Of a stretch of 64,000 nt of DNA, positions 18,624-27,599 are shown in pieces. Under the pieces are notes generated by a model, which was not told where the DNA came from, made no database searches, and saw only the letters and a list, made by a program, of their open reading frames with translations. Within the stretch, counting starts at the first letter, position 1. Every line of letters begins with the position of its first letter. Source of the stretch: Scytonema tolypothrichoides VB-61278 (GTDB lineage Bacteria > Cyanobacteriota > Cyanobacteriia > Cyanobacteriales > Nostocaceae); NCBI RefSeq assembly GCF_000828085.3, contig NZ_JXCA02000001.1, positions 1,131,191-1,195,190 on the forward strand, given 5' to 3'. The translations under genes were made by a program, and so were the position numbers.

Positions 18624-18738
18624 ATCTCAAGCCCCCTGATTTTCACAAGTCTACGCAGGATTGCGATAGTGTGCCGAGATTTTATTGAGACGAATACCTC
18701 TACTGTTGCTTTTGCACACTATGGTAATCTAACTGAGT

Positions 18739-18936
18739 TTAATCAGCACCCACGCCAATTGGTATGCCAAGTATATTTCCCTTTACTGACACTTCAACTC
18801 CTGGCACGGCATCTTCTGGTAACAATATACCACCACCAGAGTTTGTACCTCCGACAACCGCCTGTAACTCCTCTGCTGTCAATTCTATCTTCTGTGTTTG
18901 GTTTTCTAGGTTATAGCTGGTTTTGGATTCTTTCAT
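18739..18936 (-). CDS. Double-glycine-leader peptide precursor (putative bacteriocin or RiPP) 1
   Basis: A 65-residue frame from ATG 18936. Residues 1-30 look like a double-glycine leader: polar N-terminus, then IELTAEELQAVVGG. The predicted mature part is 35 residues, starting TNSGGGILLPEDAV and ending LGIPIGVGAD, with no cysteine, so not a disulfide or lanthionine peptide. Leaders of this type are cut by C39 peptidase ABC exporters in the family. A TTG 13 codons upstream (18975) is an alternative start. The gene follows directly behind the second peptide gene on the same strand. No maturase or C39 transporter is in the window, so processing in trans is inferred. Confidence 0.6.
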   Translation of the reverse strand: MKESKTSYNLENQTQKIELTAEELQAVVGGTNSGGGILLPEDAVPGVEVSVKGNILGIPIGVGAD

Positions 18937-18994
18937 GATTTTTAAGATGGATCGAGTCAATAGGTTACTGTTCAAAAACCTTTATTTAACAGAA

Positions 18995-19201
18995 TTAAAC
19001 CTCAAGACCGATATTTCCAAGGTCTACGCTTACAACACCACCACTGATAGCCTGCATCTCAAGGTCACTCAACTCATCTGCCCATGCATCTTCCCATGAG
19101 CGATGATTGTTTGCAATGTTGGTATTTTCTTGCCGTGAGTGATTTTTGTCAGCAACGTTGGTATTGATTGCGGTTTGTTGTTGGTTGATGTTGCGATGCA
19201 T
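18995..19201 (-). CDS. Double-glycine-leader peptide precursor (putative bacteriocin or RiPP) 2
   Basis: A 68-residue frame starting at ATG 19201, seven bases after GAGGA, which is a good ribosome site. The N-terminal half is Asn/Gln-rich, then WADELSDLEMQAISGG gives a double-glycine leader and leaves a 13-residue tail VVSVDLGNIGLEV. That tail shares the pattern VSV-x-GNI-G with the predicted mature part of peptide 1 (VSVKGNILGI), so the two genes look related. The long leader and very short tail are unusual. It lies just upstream of peptide 1 and is probably co-transcribed with it. Confidence 0.6.
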   Translation of the reverse strand: MHRNINQQQTAINTNVADKNHSRQENTNIANNHRSWEDAWADELSDLEMQAISGGVVSVDLGNIGLEV

Positions 19202-19379
19202 GTGAATTCCTCGATAAATAGTATGTGTTTGATTGATGATTCGAGAATACCAAGTAGATACTGATGATTCTATCTATCGACAGGGTCAAAAAATGTCTTT
19301 TTTTTTTACATAAATCTCTATACGTAGACGGGTGTCGCCCGACTCTACCCACAAGCTAGGGTTTTTCTGTTACATCTCG

Positions 19380-19500
19380 TTACAAGGCTCTGCCTTGTAA
19401 TGTTTCTGTCAGAGGCTCAGCCTCCCGATTTGAGGGGAGGCTGAGCCTCTAGGTAATCGCATTCCCAGGCAGCAGCCCAGGAACGAGTCTGGGCAAGATT
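19380..19500. repeat. Dispersed palindromic repeat block, copy 1
   Basis: TTACAAGGC (19380-19388) and complement (19392-19400) form a hairpin with loop TCT; then a perfect 16-bp inverted repeat, 19411-19426 with 19435-19450 (core GAGGCTCAGCCTCC), and a CCCAGG/CCTGGG-type segment ending in GAACGAG. A related block lies at 21409-21530. The remaining bases of the 19202-19712 gap show no gene. Confidence 0.7.
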
Positions 19501-19712
19501 TTGAACTTAACAAGTCTACAATTCACATAATTGTCAATGTGTAAAGTGCGTAAGTCCTACAATCTACAAATTATTTTTTGATTATCTATCGAGATTCAGA
19601 CACTTCGTTGAGATCCTGCCAAAAAGCTAGGTTTAGTCTTGAATCTTAAGTGATAAGTCCTGAGTTGTAAGATATGTGTACTCACAATTCAGGACTGGAA
19701 ACTTAGTAGTTT

Positions 19713-20639
19713 TTACCTCATCGAATAGCGGTATTCTCGTCTTGACATAAACTGCCTGTATCCAGCGCGTTGAAAGGCGCGAATCATCGGTGCATTATTA
19801 ATATCAGCATCACTACGGATGCGTACAGCACCGTTGGACTTAAGGGTGAGGGTTCCTTGCTGTAGCAAATCGTTAACGTAGCCTTGTCCCCGATATTCGG
19901 GGACTACACCAATACACGCAATGATAGGTCCACCATCGTTTTCTGCTGGCATAATCAAACCAACAAGAGTACCGTCCTGGGTGTATGCTAGTTGCCACCA
20001 TGTCGGCTTGTACTTGAAAGCCTTCGACATATGAAAGCGTTGCAGTGCCTCTTGCTCTAAACCCAGTTTAGCTTGCTCATGCAAGATGGAACGATCGCGA
20101 GTTTGTGACGATACTTGCATCATGGCATGAATGAAAGCATTTTCACCAACCTCATTAAGCGAACGGAAAGTCAGCCGATTTGATGGCGTTATCTGAGTCT
20201 GAGTATCTTTCCACTCAAAACGAATCGTTTCCCTTTTTAGAGAGAATCCAAAGTTTTCCAACAGCTCAATTCGTTTCTCAAGATATGTGGAGTAGGGTGA
20301 TGGAATATCGAGTTGATACTCCATACTGTGCTTATCATGAAGGTGCAACTGTGTCAAGCTTTGTTGTAAAAGCTGTGTGCCGACTTCAAGATAGTTGGCG
20401 TTCCAAGGGAGTTCCAAAAAATCACAGATGAAAGGTTTGCCGAGTGATGGTAAACTCCAGTAAACAATACGCCCGACGAACTCTCCTGCTTCTTCAGCGA
20501 CAAAGCACCACTCAGGGCGAACGTAGCCTTCATCCCACATATCTCTTAAATAATTGAGAAAATGCTCGTTTAGCTCTGCTTGATTGCTGAAATTAGCGAA
20601 GACTTCCAGTTCCTCGCGGCGAATGGGGCGAATATCCAT
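19713..20639 (-). CDS. GNAT acetyltransferase, possibly two-domain
   Basis: A 308-residue protein. The C-terminal half has a clear GNAT acetyl-CoA site: IACIGVVPEYRGQGYVNDLL, with the RGQGY pyrophosphate-binding loop, followed by ADINNAPMIRAFQRAGY. The N-terminal half (MDIRPIRREELEVFANFSNQ, EWCFVAEEAGEFVGRIVYWS) also resembles a GNAT fold with a degenerate acetyl-CoA loop, so this may be a duplicated GNAT. Substrate is unknown. It diverges from a second GNAT gene across 113 bases, suggesting a shared control region. Confidence 0.85.
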   Translation of the reverse strand: MDIRPIRREELEVFANFSNQAELNEHFLNYLRDMWDEGYVRPEWCFVAEEAGEFVGRIVYWSLPSLGKPFICDFLELPWNANYLEVGTQLLQQSLTQLHLHDKHSMEYQLDIPSPYSTYLEKRIELLENFGFSLKRETIRFEWKDTQTQITPSNRLTFRSLNEVGENAFIHAMMQVSSQTRDRSILHEQAKLGLEQEALQRFHMSKAFKYKPTWWQLAYTQDGTLVGLIMPAENDGGPIIACIGVVPEYRGQGYVNDLLQQGTLTLKSNGAVRIRSDADINNAPMIRAFQRAGYRQFMSRREYRYSMR

Positions 20640-20752
20640 GATGAATCTCCTAAGACTGTAGCGATAGTTACTTGCTTGCTGAATGTCATCATAGGTATCA
20701 CCCCCTAGGCAGGAATAATTATAATTACCAACATTAGATTATATCATCTTGA

Positions 20753-21304
20753 ATGATGAGTATAAACAGTTCTACAGATTTTGCGCTGGAACTTGCTGGT
20801 TACTCAGTAAGGCGACTAGAGCCAAATGATGAAGAAGTTCTTCAGCAGCTCTACGAACAGTGTACAGACTTTGCTTATCTTACAGAAGGGCATCCGCCCT
20901 CACCTTCTGCTGCTCGTGAGGAATTTCTCGCTGTTCCTGAAGGGAAAACTTTACAGGACAAATTTATGTTTGGTTTTTTCGACGTGCATAACGTCTTGGT
21001 GGGATTAATCGAAGCAATTCGGCATTATCCTGATGACAGAAGCTGGTGGGTAGGCTTGATGATGCTTGCTCCCCAAGAACGAGGCAAAGGTTTAGGCTCT
21101 AAGTTTTATAAGGCTTTTGAGCGTTGGGTATCAACGCATAAAGCGCAGCAGGTGATGCTAGCTGTTATTGAAGAGAATCAGCAAGGATTTCTTTTTTGGA
21201 AAAAATTAGGGTTTGAGGTGACACGTAAAACGCCACCTAGGAAATTCGGCAACAAAACGCACACGCTCTACGTTATGAAGCGAACTGTGAACACAACTGC
21301 TTAA
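20753..21304 (+). CDS. GNAT acetyltransferase
   Basis: A 183-residue single GNAT domain: VRRLEPNDEEVLQQLYEQC at the start, WWVGLMMLAPQERGKGLGSK as the acetyl-CoA loop (ERGKGLG) and VIEENQQGFLFWKKLGFE as the C-terminal motif. The start is the first ATG of an ATGATG pair at 20753. The substrate is unknown. Divergence from the 19713-20639 GNAT gene is notable because the two are not close homologues. Confidence 0.87.
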   Translation: MMSINSSTDFALELAGYSVRRLEPNDEEVLQQLYEQCTDFAYLTEGHPPSPSAAREEFLAVPEGKTLQDKFMFGFFDVHNVLVGLIEAIRHYPDDRSWWVGLMMLAPQERGKGLGSKFYKAFERWVSTHKAQQVMLAVIEENQQGFLFWKKLGFEVTRKTPPRKFGNKTHTLYVMKRTVNTTA

Positions 21305-21408
21305 ACAGCGAGTCAACAAGACGCTGGGGAGTCAAAAAGAAATGAGGGTGGGTAATACCATAGGTGTTAACTTAAGGTGAAAACCAGTATAGAACAAGCT
21401 TTAAGAGA

Positions 21409-21530
21409 TTGTCTCGTTCCCAGCCTCAGGCTGGGAATGCAGCCTTAGGAGGCTCTCTCTGCCTGCCTTAAAAGCGGCAGAGCCGCTTCAATTGCATTTC
21501 CAGGTGGAACCTGGAAACGAGATTTTAGAA
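21409..21530. repeat. Dispersed palindromic repeat block, copy 2
   Basis: This block between convergent genes contains CCCAGCCTCAGGCTGGG, GCGGCAGAGCCGC and TTTCCAGGT-GGA-ACCTGGAAA palindromes and is bounded by CTCGTTCCCAG and AACGAGAT, the same kinds of modules as at 19380-19500. Such blocks are common in filamentous cyanobacteria and are probably transcribed as hairpins. Confidence 0.65.
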
Positions 21531-21560
21531 GGGTTTTAGCTTAAGTTAACCCGGATTACT

Positions 21561-23456
21561 TCACAACTTCGTACCGCACTCAGGACAGAAGTTGTTATTT
21601 GGCGCGTTTTTCGCACCGCAGTTGTTGCAATAAACTGGCTCTAGTGAAGCTTTCTTTGGTTGGCGTCGTAACCCAACCATCTGAGCGTTGCTCTTTCCAG
21701 GAGCCACCATTGGGTAACAGTTTTCGTCTCTGGTAACATAAGCATTGACGATAACTGGACCAGGATGTGCGAGCATTTCGGCGATCGCCTCCTTCAACTC
21801 CTCTCGGTTTTTAATCACCATCCCCTTGATGCCATACGCCTTTGCCAAAAATTCAATGTCCGGCATTCCTACTTCCATATTCGAGCAGGAGTAACGCTCA
21901 CCGTAGAACGCTTCTTGCCACTGGCGCACCATTCCCTGCCAGCCGTTATTGATAATCACAGTCTTGACATTTAGACCATACTGTGCTGCTGTTCCCAGTT
22001 CCTGTAAATTCATTTGGAAACTGGCGTCACCGCTAATACAGATGACTTGTTCATCGGGGAACGCCACCTTCGCGCCTATGGCTGCTGGTAAGCCAAAACC
22101 CATCGTTCCCAAACCACCACTGGAAATCCAGCGCCGGGGACCATTCTTGAGGAATTGTGCCGACCACATTTGATGTTGACCTACATCTGTGGTGTAGTAG
22201 GCGTGGGGTGCTTGGCGTGCGATTTCTACAATCACCTCTTGCGGCGACATACTATCAGCATGGTGTGGCACCTCCAGAGGATACTCTTCTTTCCAGCGGT
22301 TGATCAGGTTCAGCCACTCTTGCGTTTGGTTGGATGCATCCTTTGTACCTGCTTGCTGAACGCGACGCAACAAATCAAGCAACACTTTCCGCACATCGCC
22401 GACGATGGGTACATCAGGAACGCGGTTTTTGCCAACTTCCGCCGGGTCAATGTCGATGTGAATAACTTTAGCGCGGGTGGCGAATTCATCCAACTTGCCT
22501 GTCACACGGTCATCAAATCTTGCACCAACACAAATCAGCAAGTCACAATCTGTGACAGCAAAGTTAGCGTAGGCGGTGCCGTGCATTCCCAACATTCCCA
22601 AAGAGAGGGGATGATGTTCATCAAAGGCACCGATACCCATGAATGTTGTGCTGACGGGGATATTGAATAATTCCGCCAGTTGTTTAATTTCTTCGTGTGC
22701 TCCTGAGGCGATCGCACCTCCACCGACATACAACAACGGACGGCGACTTTCACGGATTAATTGTATTGCTGCACAAACCTGCCGTGGATTTCCTTTCACT
22801 GTGGGACGATACCCGGGTAACTTCACTTTTCCCGGTTCCACGGGCACATAGTCAAATTCTTCAAGCGCCACATCCTTAGGAACATCAATCAAAACTGGTC
22901 CTGGACGCCCAGTGCTAGCAATATGGAAAGCTTCAGCAACAATTCGCGCCATATCTTTAGCGTCACGCACCACATAGGAGTGCTTGACAATTGGTAGCGT
23001 AATTCCGTAAATATCAGTTTCCTGAAACGCGTCCGTACCAATTACCGCCCGTGAGACCTGCCCGGTGACAATAATCATTGGGATTGAGTCCATATAGGCA
23101 GTGGCGATGCCCGTCACCAAATTCGTCGCCCCTGGACCCGAAGTTCCAAAGCACACTCCTACCTTCCCCGTCGCACGGGCGTAACCGTCGGCGGCGTGTG
23201 CGGCACCTTGTTCGTGTCTCACCAAGATATGCTTAATATCACCACCAGCAGCTTCTACTTTGTATAGATCGTCGTAAATCGGCAGAATTGCACCACCAGG
23301 ATAACCAAAAATATACTCAACGCCGTGGCGCTTGAGACTATCAAGCAACGCAAAACCACCTGATGCACGTTTTGGCGTCACGGCTGGCGAGACAGAGACA
23401 GTGGAGATGCTTTCGTTTTCGGTTTGTGGGAGACTAATTTGGGAAGGCGAACGCAC
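21561..23456 (-). CDS. ilvB: Acetolactate synthase large subunit with C-terminal zinc ribbon
   Basis: Thiamine-diphosphate enzyme making acetolactate or acetohydroxybutyrate for branched-chain amino acids. The ThDP N-domain motif [20 protein letters not shown], the FAD-domain region and the metal/ThDP motif [12 protein letters not shown] with [12 protein letters not shown] are complete. After the normal C-terminus comes a short zinc ribbon, with CNNC and CPEC pairs ten residues apart. GTG at 23456 has GAGG seven bases upstream; a TTG two codons earlier is the alternative. The small regulatory subunit is not adjacent. The start, the catalytic core and the frame are otherwise ordinary. Confidence 0.95.
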   Translation of the reverse strand: MRSPSQISLPQTENESISTVSVSPAVTPKRASGGFALLDSLKRHGVEYIFGYPGGAILPIYDDLYKVEAAGGDIKHILVRHEQGAAHAADGYARATGKVGVCFGTSGPGATNLVTGIATAYMDSIPMIIVTGQVSRAVIGTDAFQETDIYGITLPIVKHSYVVRDAKDMARIVAEAFHIASTGRPGPVLIDVPKDVALEEFDYVPVEPGKVKLPGYRPTVKGNPRQVCAAIQLIRESRRPLLYVGGGAIASGAHEEIKQLAELFNIPVSTTFMGIGAFDEHHPLSLGMLGMHGTAYANFAVTDCDLLICVGARFDDRVTGKLDEFATRAKVIHIDIDPAEVGKNRVPDVPIVGDVRKVLLDLLRRVQQAGTKDASNQTQEWLNLINRWKEEYPLEVPHHADSMSPQEVIVEIARQAPHAYYTTDVGQHQMWSAQFLKNGPRRWISSGGLGTMGFGLPAAIGAKVAFPDEQVICISGDASFQMNLQELGTAAQYGLNVKTVIINNGWQGMVRQWQEAFYGERYSCSNMEVGMPDIEFLAKAYGIKGMVIKNREELKEAIAEMLAHPGPVIVNAYVTRDENCYPMVAPGKSNAQMVGLRRQPKKASLEPVYCNNCGAKNAPNNNFCPECGTKL

Positions 23457-23597
23457 AGTCAAACCTCACGCAATAGCTAAGTTAATGCTGAATCTTTAGT
23501 AGTTAAAACTTCATTTTAATTGAAAAGCTTAATACAATAGCGAAAACATTTCCTATAAAAAATAGAAAATTCATTTTAGAAAAATGTCTCGCAATAC

Positions 23598-24839
23598 TCA
23601 ACGAGTGTTTTGCCAAGCCCAAACGCCTACAATCGCCACGACAACACTCGTTCCCACAAGAACAATTCGCAACCCAAGAGCATCAGTCAGTGGACCAGTG
23701 ATTGCTAGTGGTGCGCTAAGGGCTATGTTTACGGCATGATTTTGAAACCCAAACACTTTACCATGCATTGTGGGTGGTGTTTGCTGTTGAATCAGAGTTT
23801 GCATTGGTACGCCAATAAAAGCAGCGCCTATACCCAACAATGCACAAAGTGCTAAAGCTAAGAGCAAGTTGTGAGTAAAACTGAACACTCCTAAAACCAG
23901 CGCCATAATTAAAAACCCAATCAGGGGTAGGGGTTTCTGGTGAACTTTCTCACCCCAGTGACCCAAAATCGCCGCTCCCAAAACCATACCAACCCCAGCT
24001 GCTGCTAAGAAAAAGCCAAATTGTTTCCCTTGTAAGCCAAACTTTTCTGCTAATCTAATAGCCAGTACTGTTAACGCTGCAAACACACAATACAAAGTCG
24101 TCAGTTGCAGCATGGCATTCAACACGAGACGATTTTTCTTAAGATAACGCAAACCATCTTTAAAATCAGCCCAAGGATTGATGACTGGCTGAGTGTTATC
24201 AAAAGATACCTTGTCTCTAAAATTAATCGGTTGCATAATGCCCGCAGACAACAGGTACAACCCTGCTACCACAAGCTCTTGACCATATTTTGCTCCAATT
24301 GAGTCTTTCGCCCAACTCAAAATTGGCTCTCCCACCGCAAAGCCAACAATCAAAGCTCCCATCATCGTGCTGCTAAACAACGCATTGGCTGCCATCAAAT
24401 TTTCTTTTTTCACCAACAGCGGAATGGCGGCTTGCTCAGCAGGTGCAAAAAACTGCGTCACAGTGGAGATGGCAAAGGTTATTATAAGCAGAATCAGAAA
24501 TTCTCGTGGCAAAAAAGGAATACACAGCGTTAATAGCCCGCGCACGATATCAGAACCAATCATAATCAGCTTTTTGGGGAAGCGGTCAACAAATACACCG
24601 CCTGCGGAACCAAACAATATCGCTGGTACTGTAAAGGCCACCATCAAGATCGAATACATCGAGTTTTGCGCCAATCCAGCAGGGGCTGGGTAGTTCTCAA
24701 GTAGAGCAACCATTAAAACAAAAAAGACTTTATCTGCTAATTGAGATATCAATTGCCCAATCCACAGCAGCATGAAGCCACGGTTTTTGAGAATGGCAAT
24801 AAACCCTTTATTCACAGCAGCAGGTTCAGTTGGAAACAT
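23598..24839 (-). CDS. Major facilitator superfamily transporter
   Basis: A 413-residue membrane protein with about 12 hydrophobic segments, starting GFIAILKNRGFMLLWIGQLI and carrying an MFS loop motif GGVFVDRFPKKLIMIGSDIV after the second segment. This layout is typical of the H+-coupled efflux-type MFS (DHA/enterobactin-exporter-like) proteins. Substrate unknown. It is on the same strand as ilvB but 140 bases upstream of it, so co-transcription is possible but unproven. It lies 4 kb from the double-glycine peptides, too far to imply a link. Confidence 0.87.
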   Translation of the reverse strand: MFPTEPAAVNKGFIAILKNRGFMLLWIGQLISQLADKVFFVLMVALLENYPAPAGLAQNSMYSILMVAFTVPAILFGSAGGVFVDRFPKKLIMIGSDIVRGLLTLCIPFLPREFLILLIITFAISTVTQFFAPAEQAAIPLLVKKENLMAANALFSSTMMGALIVGFAVGEPILSWAKDSIGAKYGQELVVAGLYLLSAGIMQPINFRDKVSFDNTQPVINPWADFKDGLRYLKKNRLVLNAMLQLTTLYCVFAALTVLAIRLAEKFGLQGKQFGFFLAAAGVGMVLGAAILGHWGEKVHQKPLPLIGFLIMALVLGVFSFTHNLLLALALCALLGIGAAFIGVPMQTLIQQQTPPTMHGKVFGFQNHAVNIALSAPLAITGPLTDALGLRIVLVGTSVVVAIVGVWAWQNTR

Positions 24840-25099
24840 CAGAATCTTTTGAGATAGCGATTAGGGAACGAAAGAAGTGAAAAAGTAAGGGAAGCAGGTG
24901 AGACAGCGCTCTTGGTAGGGGAGCCAGTGCGTTCGCTTTTTGCCTCAACGAAGGAAAACGCCAGATCCGAAGAAAGCCGGAAGCCTTCAAAACAGAACAC
25001 GCTGCCTCATCAAGGGCGCACTGCCTCATAGTCTTCCTCATCATCTTTATTCCCTGATCTTCTTTTACTCACTCCTGCTTTGCAAATCTGTTTTCCGGA
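24840..25099. repeat. Spacer with dispersed GGGGAGCCAGTGCGTT repeat
   Basis: The motif GGGGAGCCAGTGCGTT at 24918-24933 belongs to the family also found at 27681-27700 and 36002-36021. Frames over this region look like repeat shadows; no gene is supported. Confidence 0.55.
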
Positions 25100-25672
25100 C
25101 TAGTTATCTTCATAATGCTTTAAAAGCAAGTGCAAAAACTCAGCTGCGCTTAGACGCTGTTTCGGGGGTGATTCGCCAAAACAAGAGTCTAAAGCATAGC
25201 CTTGTACAGTTTGGGGCGATCGCCACATTTCTAAATGCTCAACAGGTGGATCCGCATAAAAGTTATTTTCCCCGCTTCCTAGCACAGAAGAACTCCAGTG
25301 GGTGAAATAATCATGACTCATCCGATGGATAGGAAAATTTCCCCACATAGGCACTCCCCATCCATCTATAGCAATAAAAGCTTTGACAGAACCGCCAATT
25401 TGTTGCCATTTATGAGCAGCGAGTATTGCCCCAACCACACCAGCACTAAAGCTAATGAATACAACTGGCGATTCTATCCTATCCTGCAAGTGTTTGTGTA
25501 AAAATTGCAATATGTGAAATGCTGATAAAGCTAAACCACTCTCACCAGAAAATATCAGTAAATCTACTGATATTTTATTTTTTGCTTCATCTATAACTTG
25601 GTCTATCCACCCTGATACAAAACATTGAGTTAAGGCTGATTCATGAATACCAGGGCAAATAATTATACTCAT
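25100..25672 (-). CDS. Alpha/beta-hydrolase-like hypothetical protein
   Basis: A 190-residue protein starting MSIIICPGIHES and continuing with VDLLIFSGESG and VVFISFSAGVVGAILAAHKW. The SFSAG pattern after a hydrophobic strand resembles a nucleophile elbow (G/S-x-S-x-G), suggesting a small serine hydrolase or a catalytically altered relative. The HSWSS and HLEMWRSPQTV segments near the end could supply the acid and histidine but cannot be assigned. ATG at 25672 is preferred over a TTG ten codons upstream. Function unknown. Confidence 0.7.
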   Translation of the reverse strand: MSIIICPGIHESALTQCFVSGWIDQVIDEAKNKISVDLLIFSGESGLALSAFHILQFLHKHLQDRIESPVVFISFSAGVVGAILAAHKWQQIGGSVKAFIAIDGWGVPMWGNFPIHRMSHDYFTHWSSSVLGSGENNFYADPPVEHLEMWRSPQTVQGYALDSCFGESPPKQRLSAAEFLHLLLKHYEDN

Positions 25673-25864
25673 GTTTTCTTGTCTTAGCGTCTTTTTCCTC
25701 AAGTTGCTTCAGTATTATAGTTATAAAATTAACATGATTGACAATGCTTTTCCGGACACATTCCGGCTTGCAATGTTCAAAAAAAGTTCAACCTGTTTGA
25801 ACTCAGCAAAGCGGTGACTTGTCCTTATAATTAACAACTCAACATATCAATTCAAGTCTATCAA

Positions 25865-26078
25865 GCGCTACACCTGACTTTTCCCGTTATCTTTTTGGTG
25901 AAGCGATTGCCCAAAGGGCAGACGCCTGCATGCGTATCGCGAACTCAGCTTCTACCCCAAAGTCTTATTCTCTCGTGCTTCATTGTCAGGAACTTTAGTT
26001 TGTTGAGAATAAAGTTGGGTGTAAAACCCTTGCTATTTCGATGGTTTCCGACTTAACGGGAAAAGTCAGGCGCTACAC
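25865..26078. mobile_element. 196-bp non-autonomous transposon (MITE) with 9-bp target duplications
   Basis: CTGACTTTTCCCGTTA (25874-25889) and its exact complement (26054-26069) are 16-bp terminal inverted repeats. Immediately outside both ends is the same 9-mer, GCGCTACAC (25865-25873 and 26070-26078), a perfect target-site duplication. There is no transposase frame. Nine-base duplications fit families such as IS4. The rest of the 25673-26346 gap has no gene. Confidence 0.85.
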
Positions 26079-26346
26079 AATAATTTGCGAGACAAGTATA
26101 TGTCAAGCCTCTAAAGTCATTTTTTGTTGTGTTTCTATCTTCGGTAGTAAATAGAGTATGTCATTACAGATACGAGTCATATTTACTTTTTTATCCTATC
26201 CCCCTAGATAGGATAAAATTTTACGAGTATGGAAAACAACAAAACCCAAGCAGTGTTGAGTTATGAGTACCAAGATTGAAGTGGAAATCATCAAATGACT
26301 CATTGCTTAGCACTCAGAACTTTTGAAGTTGTATTGAGGAACTATT

Positions 26347-27465
26347 GTGGTTGCCACACCAGAAAAACTACAGTCAACACATGAGCAATTGCCCAGTCAA
26401 CGCCGAGTAGCAGTATTACTCATGGGTTACGGCGAAGTCGAAAGCTACGAAGATTTCGCTAACTATAATGAACAAGCACTAAATCTCCTGACAGCAAAAT
26501 TTGCACCCGTGCCTACTTGGATTTATCCTCCCCTAGCACGGCTTTTGGCATTATTTGACCGTCATGAGTGGGGACATCAGCACCATGATTTTATTTCCCC
26601 ACACAACGCCATTTTTGAAAAACAACGCGCTGGCATTGAAAAAGACCTACAAGCCAAGTGGGGTGAGGGTGTCCAAGTTTTTAAAGCTTTTAACTTTTGC
26701 GCCCCCTTCCTACCCAAACAAGTCCTAGCAGAAATCAAAAACCAAGGTTTTGACAAAATACTGATCTACCCACTGCTGGTTGTAGATTCCATTTTCACCA
26801 GCGGTATAGCCATAGAACAAGTCAACAACGCTTTATCCGAGATGACTCAGGGCGATGAACACTGGGTTAAAGGACTGCGCTACATTCCGTCGTTCTACAA
26901 TGAACCAGCTTACATCGACTTGATGGCGCATTTAGTCGAAGAGAAAATTACAGCTGACTTAGCCAGTGCTTACCTACCTTCTCAAATTGGCATTGTGCTG
27001 ATGAACCACGGTTGTCCCCATAAAGCCAAAGGATTCACCTCTGGAATTACCGAAAGTCAAATACTCTACGACTTAGTCCGCGACAAATTAATCTATCGCT
27101 ACCCTCTAATTTCTGTCGGATGGCTAAACCACGACACACCCTTGATTGAATGGACCCTGCCAAATGCTGAACAAGCAGCGAAAAACCTGATTCAATTAGG
27201 TGCCAAAGCAATTGTATTTATGCCGATTGGTTTTGCGACAGAAAACCATGAAACTCTCCTAGATGTACACCACATCATTCATGCCTTAGAGAAAAAGCAT
27301 TCTGATGTAAACTACGTCCAAATGCCATGCGTTAACGACCATCCTGAGTTCTTAAACATGGCAGCCCAGTGGGCAAATGCTCATATTAACGAGTTGTTGT
27401 CAGAAGAAACTGTGGCAGTTAATCCCGAGTTAGCTGTAGCGCATCATCATCACCATCATCATTAA
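26347..27465 (+). CDS. Ferrochelatase-family protein with natural hepta-histidine C-terminus
   Basis: A 372-residue class II chelatase-fold protein: RVAVLLMGYGEVESYEDFAN at the start, VFKAFNFCAPFLPKQVLAEI, GIVLMNHGCPHKAKGF with the likely metal-binding His, and MPIGFATENHETLLDVHHI in the second half. It resembles HemH but differs from the classic cyanobacterial ferrochelatase, lacks its chlorophyll-binding tail, and ends in seven consecutive histidines. It may chelate or deliver a metal other than, or besides, iron. GTG start at 26347 with AGGAAC eight bases upstream. Terminator directly after the stop. Frame and homologous core are intact. Confidence 0.85.
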   Translation: MVATPEKLQSTHEQLPSQRRVAVLLMGYGEVESYEDFANYNEQALNLLTAKFAPVPTWIYPPLARLLALFDRHEWGHQHHDFISPHNAIFEKQRAGIEKDLQAKWGEGVQVFKAFNFCAPFLPKQVLAEIKNQGFDKILIYPLLVVDSIFTSGIAIEQVNNALSEMTQGDEHWVKGLRYIPSFYNEPAYIDLMAHLVEEKITADLASAYLPSQIGIVLMNHGCPHKAKGFTSGITESQILYDLVRDKLIYRYPLISVGWLNHDTPLIEWTLPNAEQAAKNLIQLGAKAIVFMPIGFATENHETLLDVHHIIHALEKKHSDVNYVQMPCVNDHPEFLNMAAQWANAHINELLSEETVAVNPELAVAHHHHHHH

Positions 27466-27467
27466 AA

Positions 27468-27499
27468 AGTAGGGTGGGCAATGTTTTGCCCACCTTACT
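27468..27499 (+). terminator. Terminator after the ferrochelatase-like gene
   Basis: AGTA-G-GGTGGGCA pairs with TGCCCACC-T-TACT around a short T-rich loop (27468-27480 with 27487-27499), three bases past the stop. It is a perfect stem apart from one G-T wobble. Confidence 0.75.
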
Positions 27500-27516
27500 A
27501 CTGCTGAATTCTCATT

Positions 27517-27597
27517 CACGCCTCTCAACTTGCGAGTGTTGTCAACCAAACTCTGAGTAAATTGGTCGAAACGTTGAGAGACTTTTTCATCTGACAT
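27517..27597 (-). pseudogene. 3' fragment of the NADPH-dependent FMN reductase gene (duplicate)
   Basis: The minus-strand frame reads SDEKVSQRFDQFTQSLVDNT followed by RKLRGV, nearly identical to the last 26 residues of the intact reductase at 28031-28576 (VDEKLSQRLDQFAQSLVENT). Nothing of the rest of the gene precedes it, so this is a partial duplication, separated from the complete gene by a repeat block. It cannot encode a functional enzyme. Confidence 0.75.
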
Positions 27598-27599
27598 CT

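Noticed and set aside
22155-22670. 171-codon plus-strand frame inside ilvB
   Set aside because: It is the antisense of a strongly conserved catalytic gene and has no family features.
18739-24839. Linking the MFS transporter at 23598 to export of the double-glycine peptides
   Set aside because: The genes are 4 kb apart with unrelated genes between, and MFS proteins do not process double-glycine leaders.
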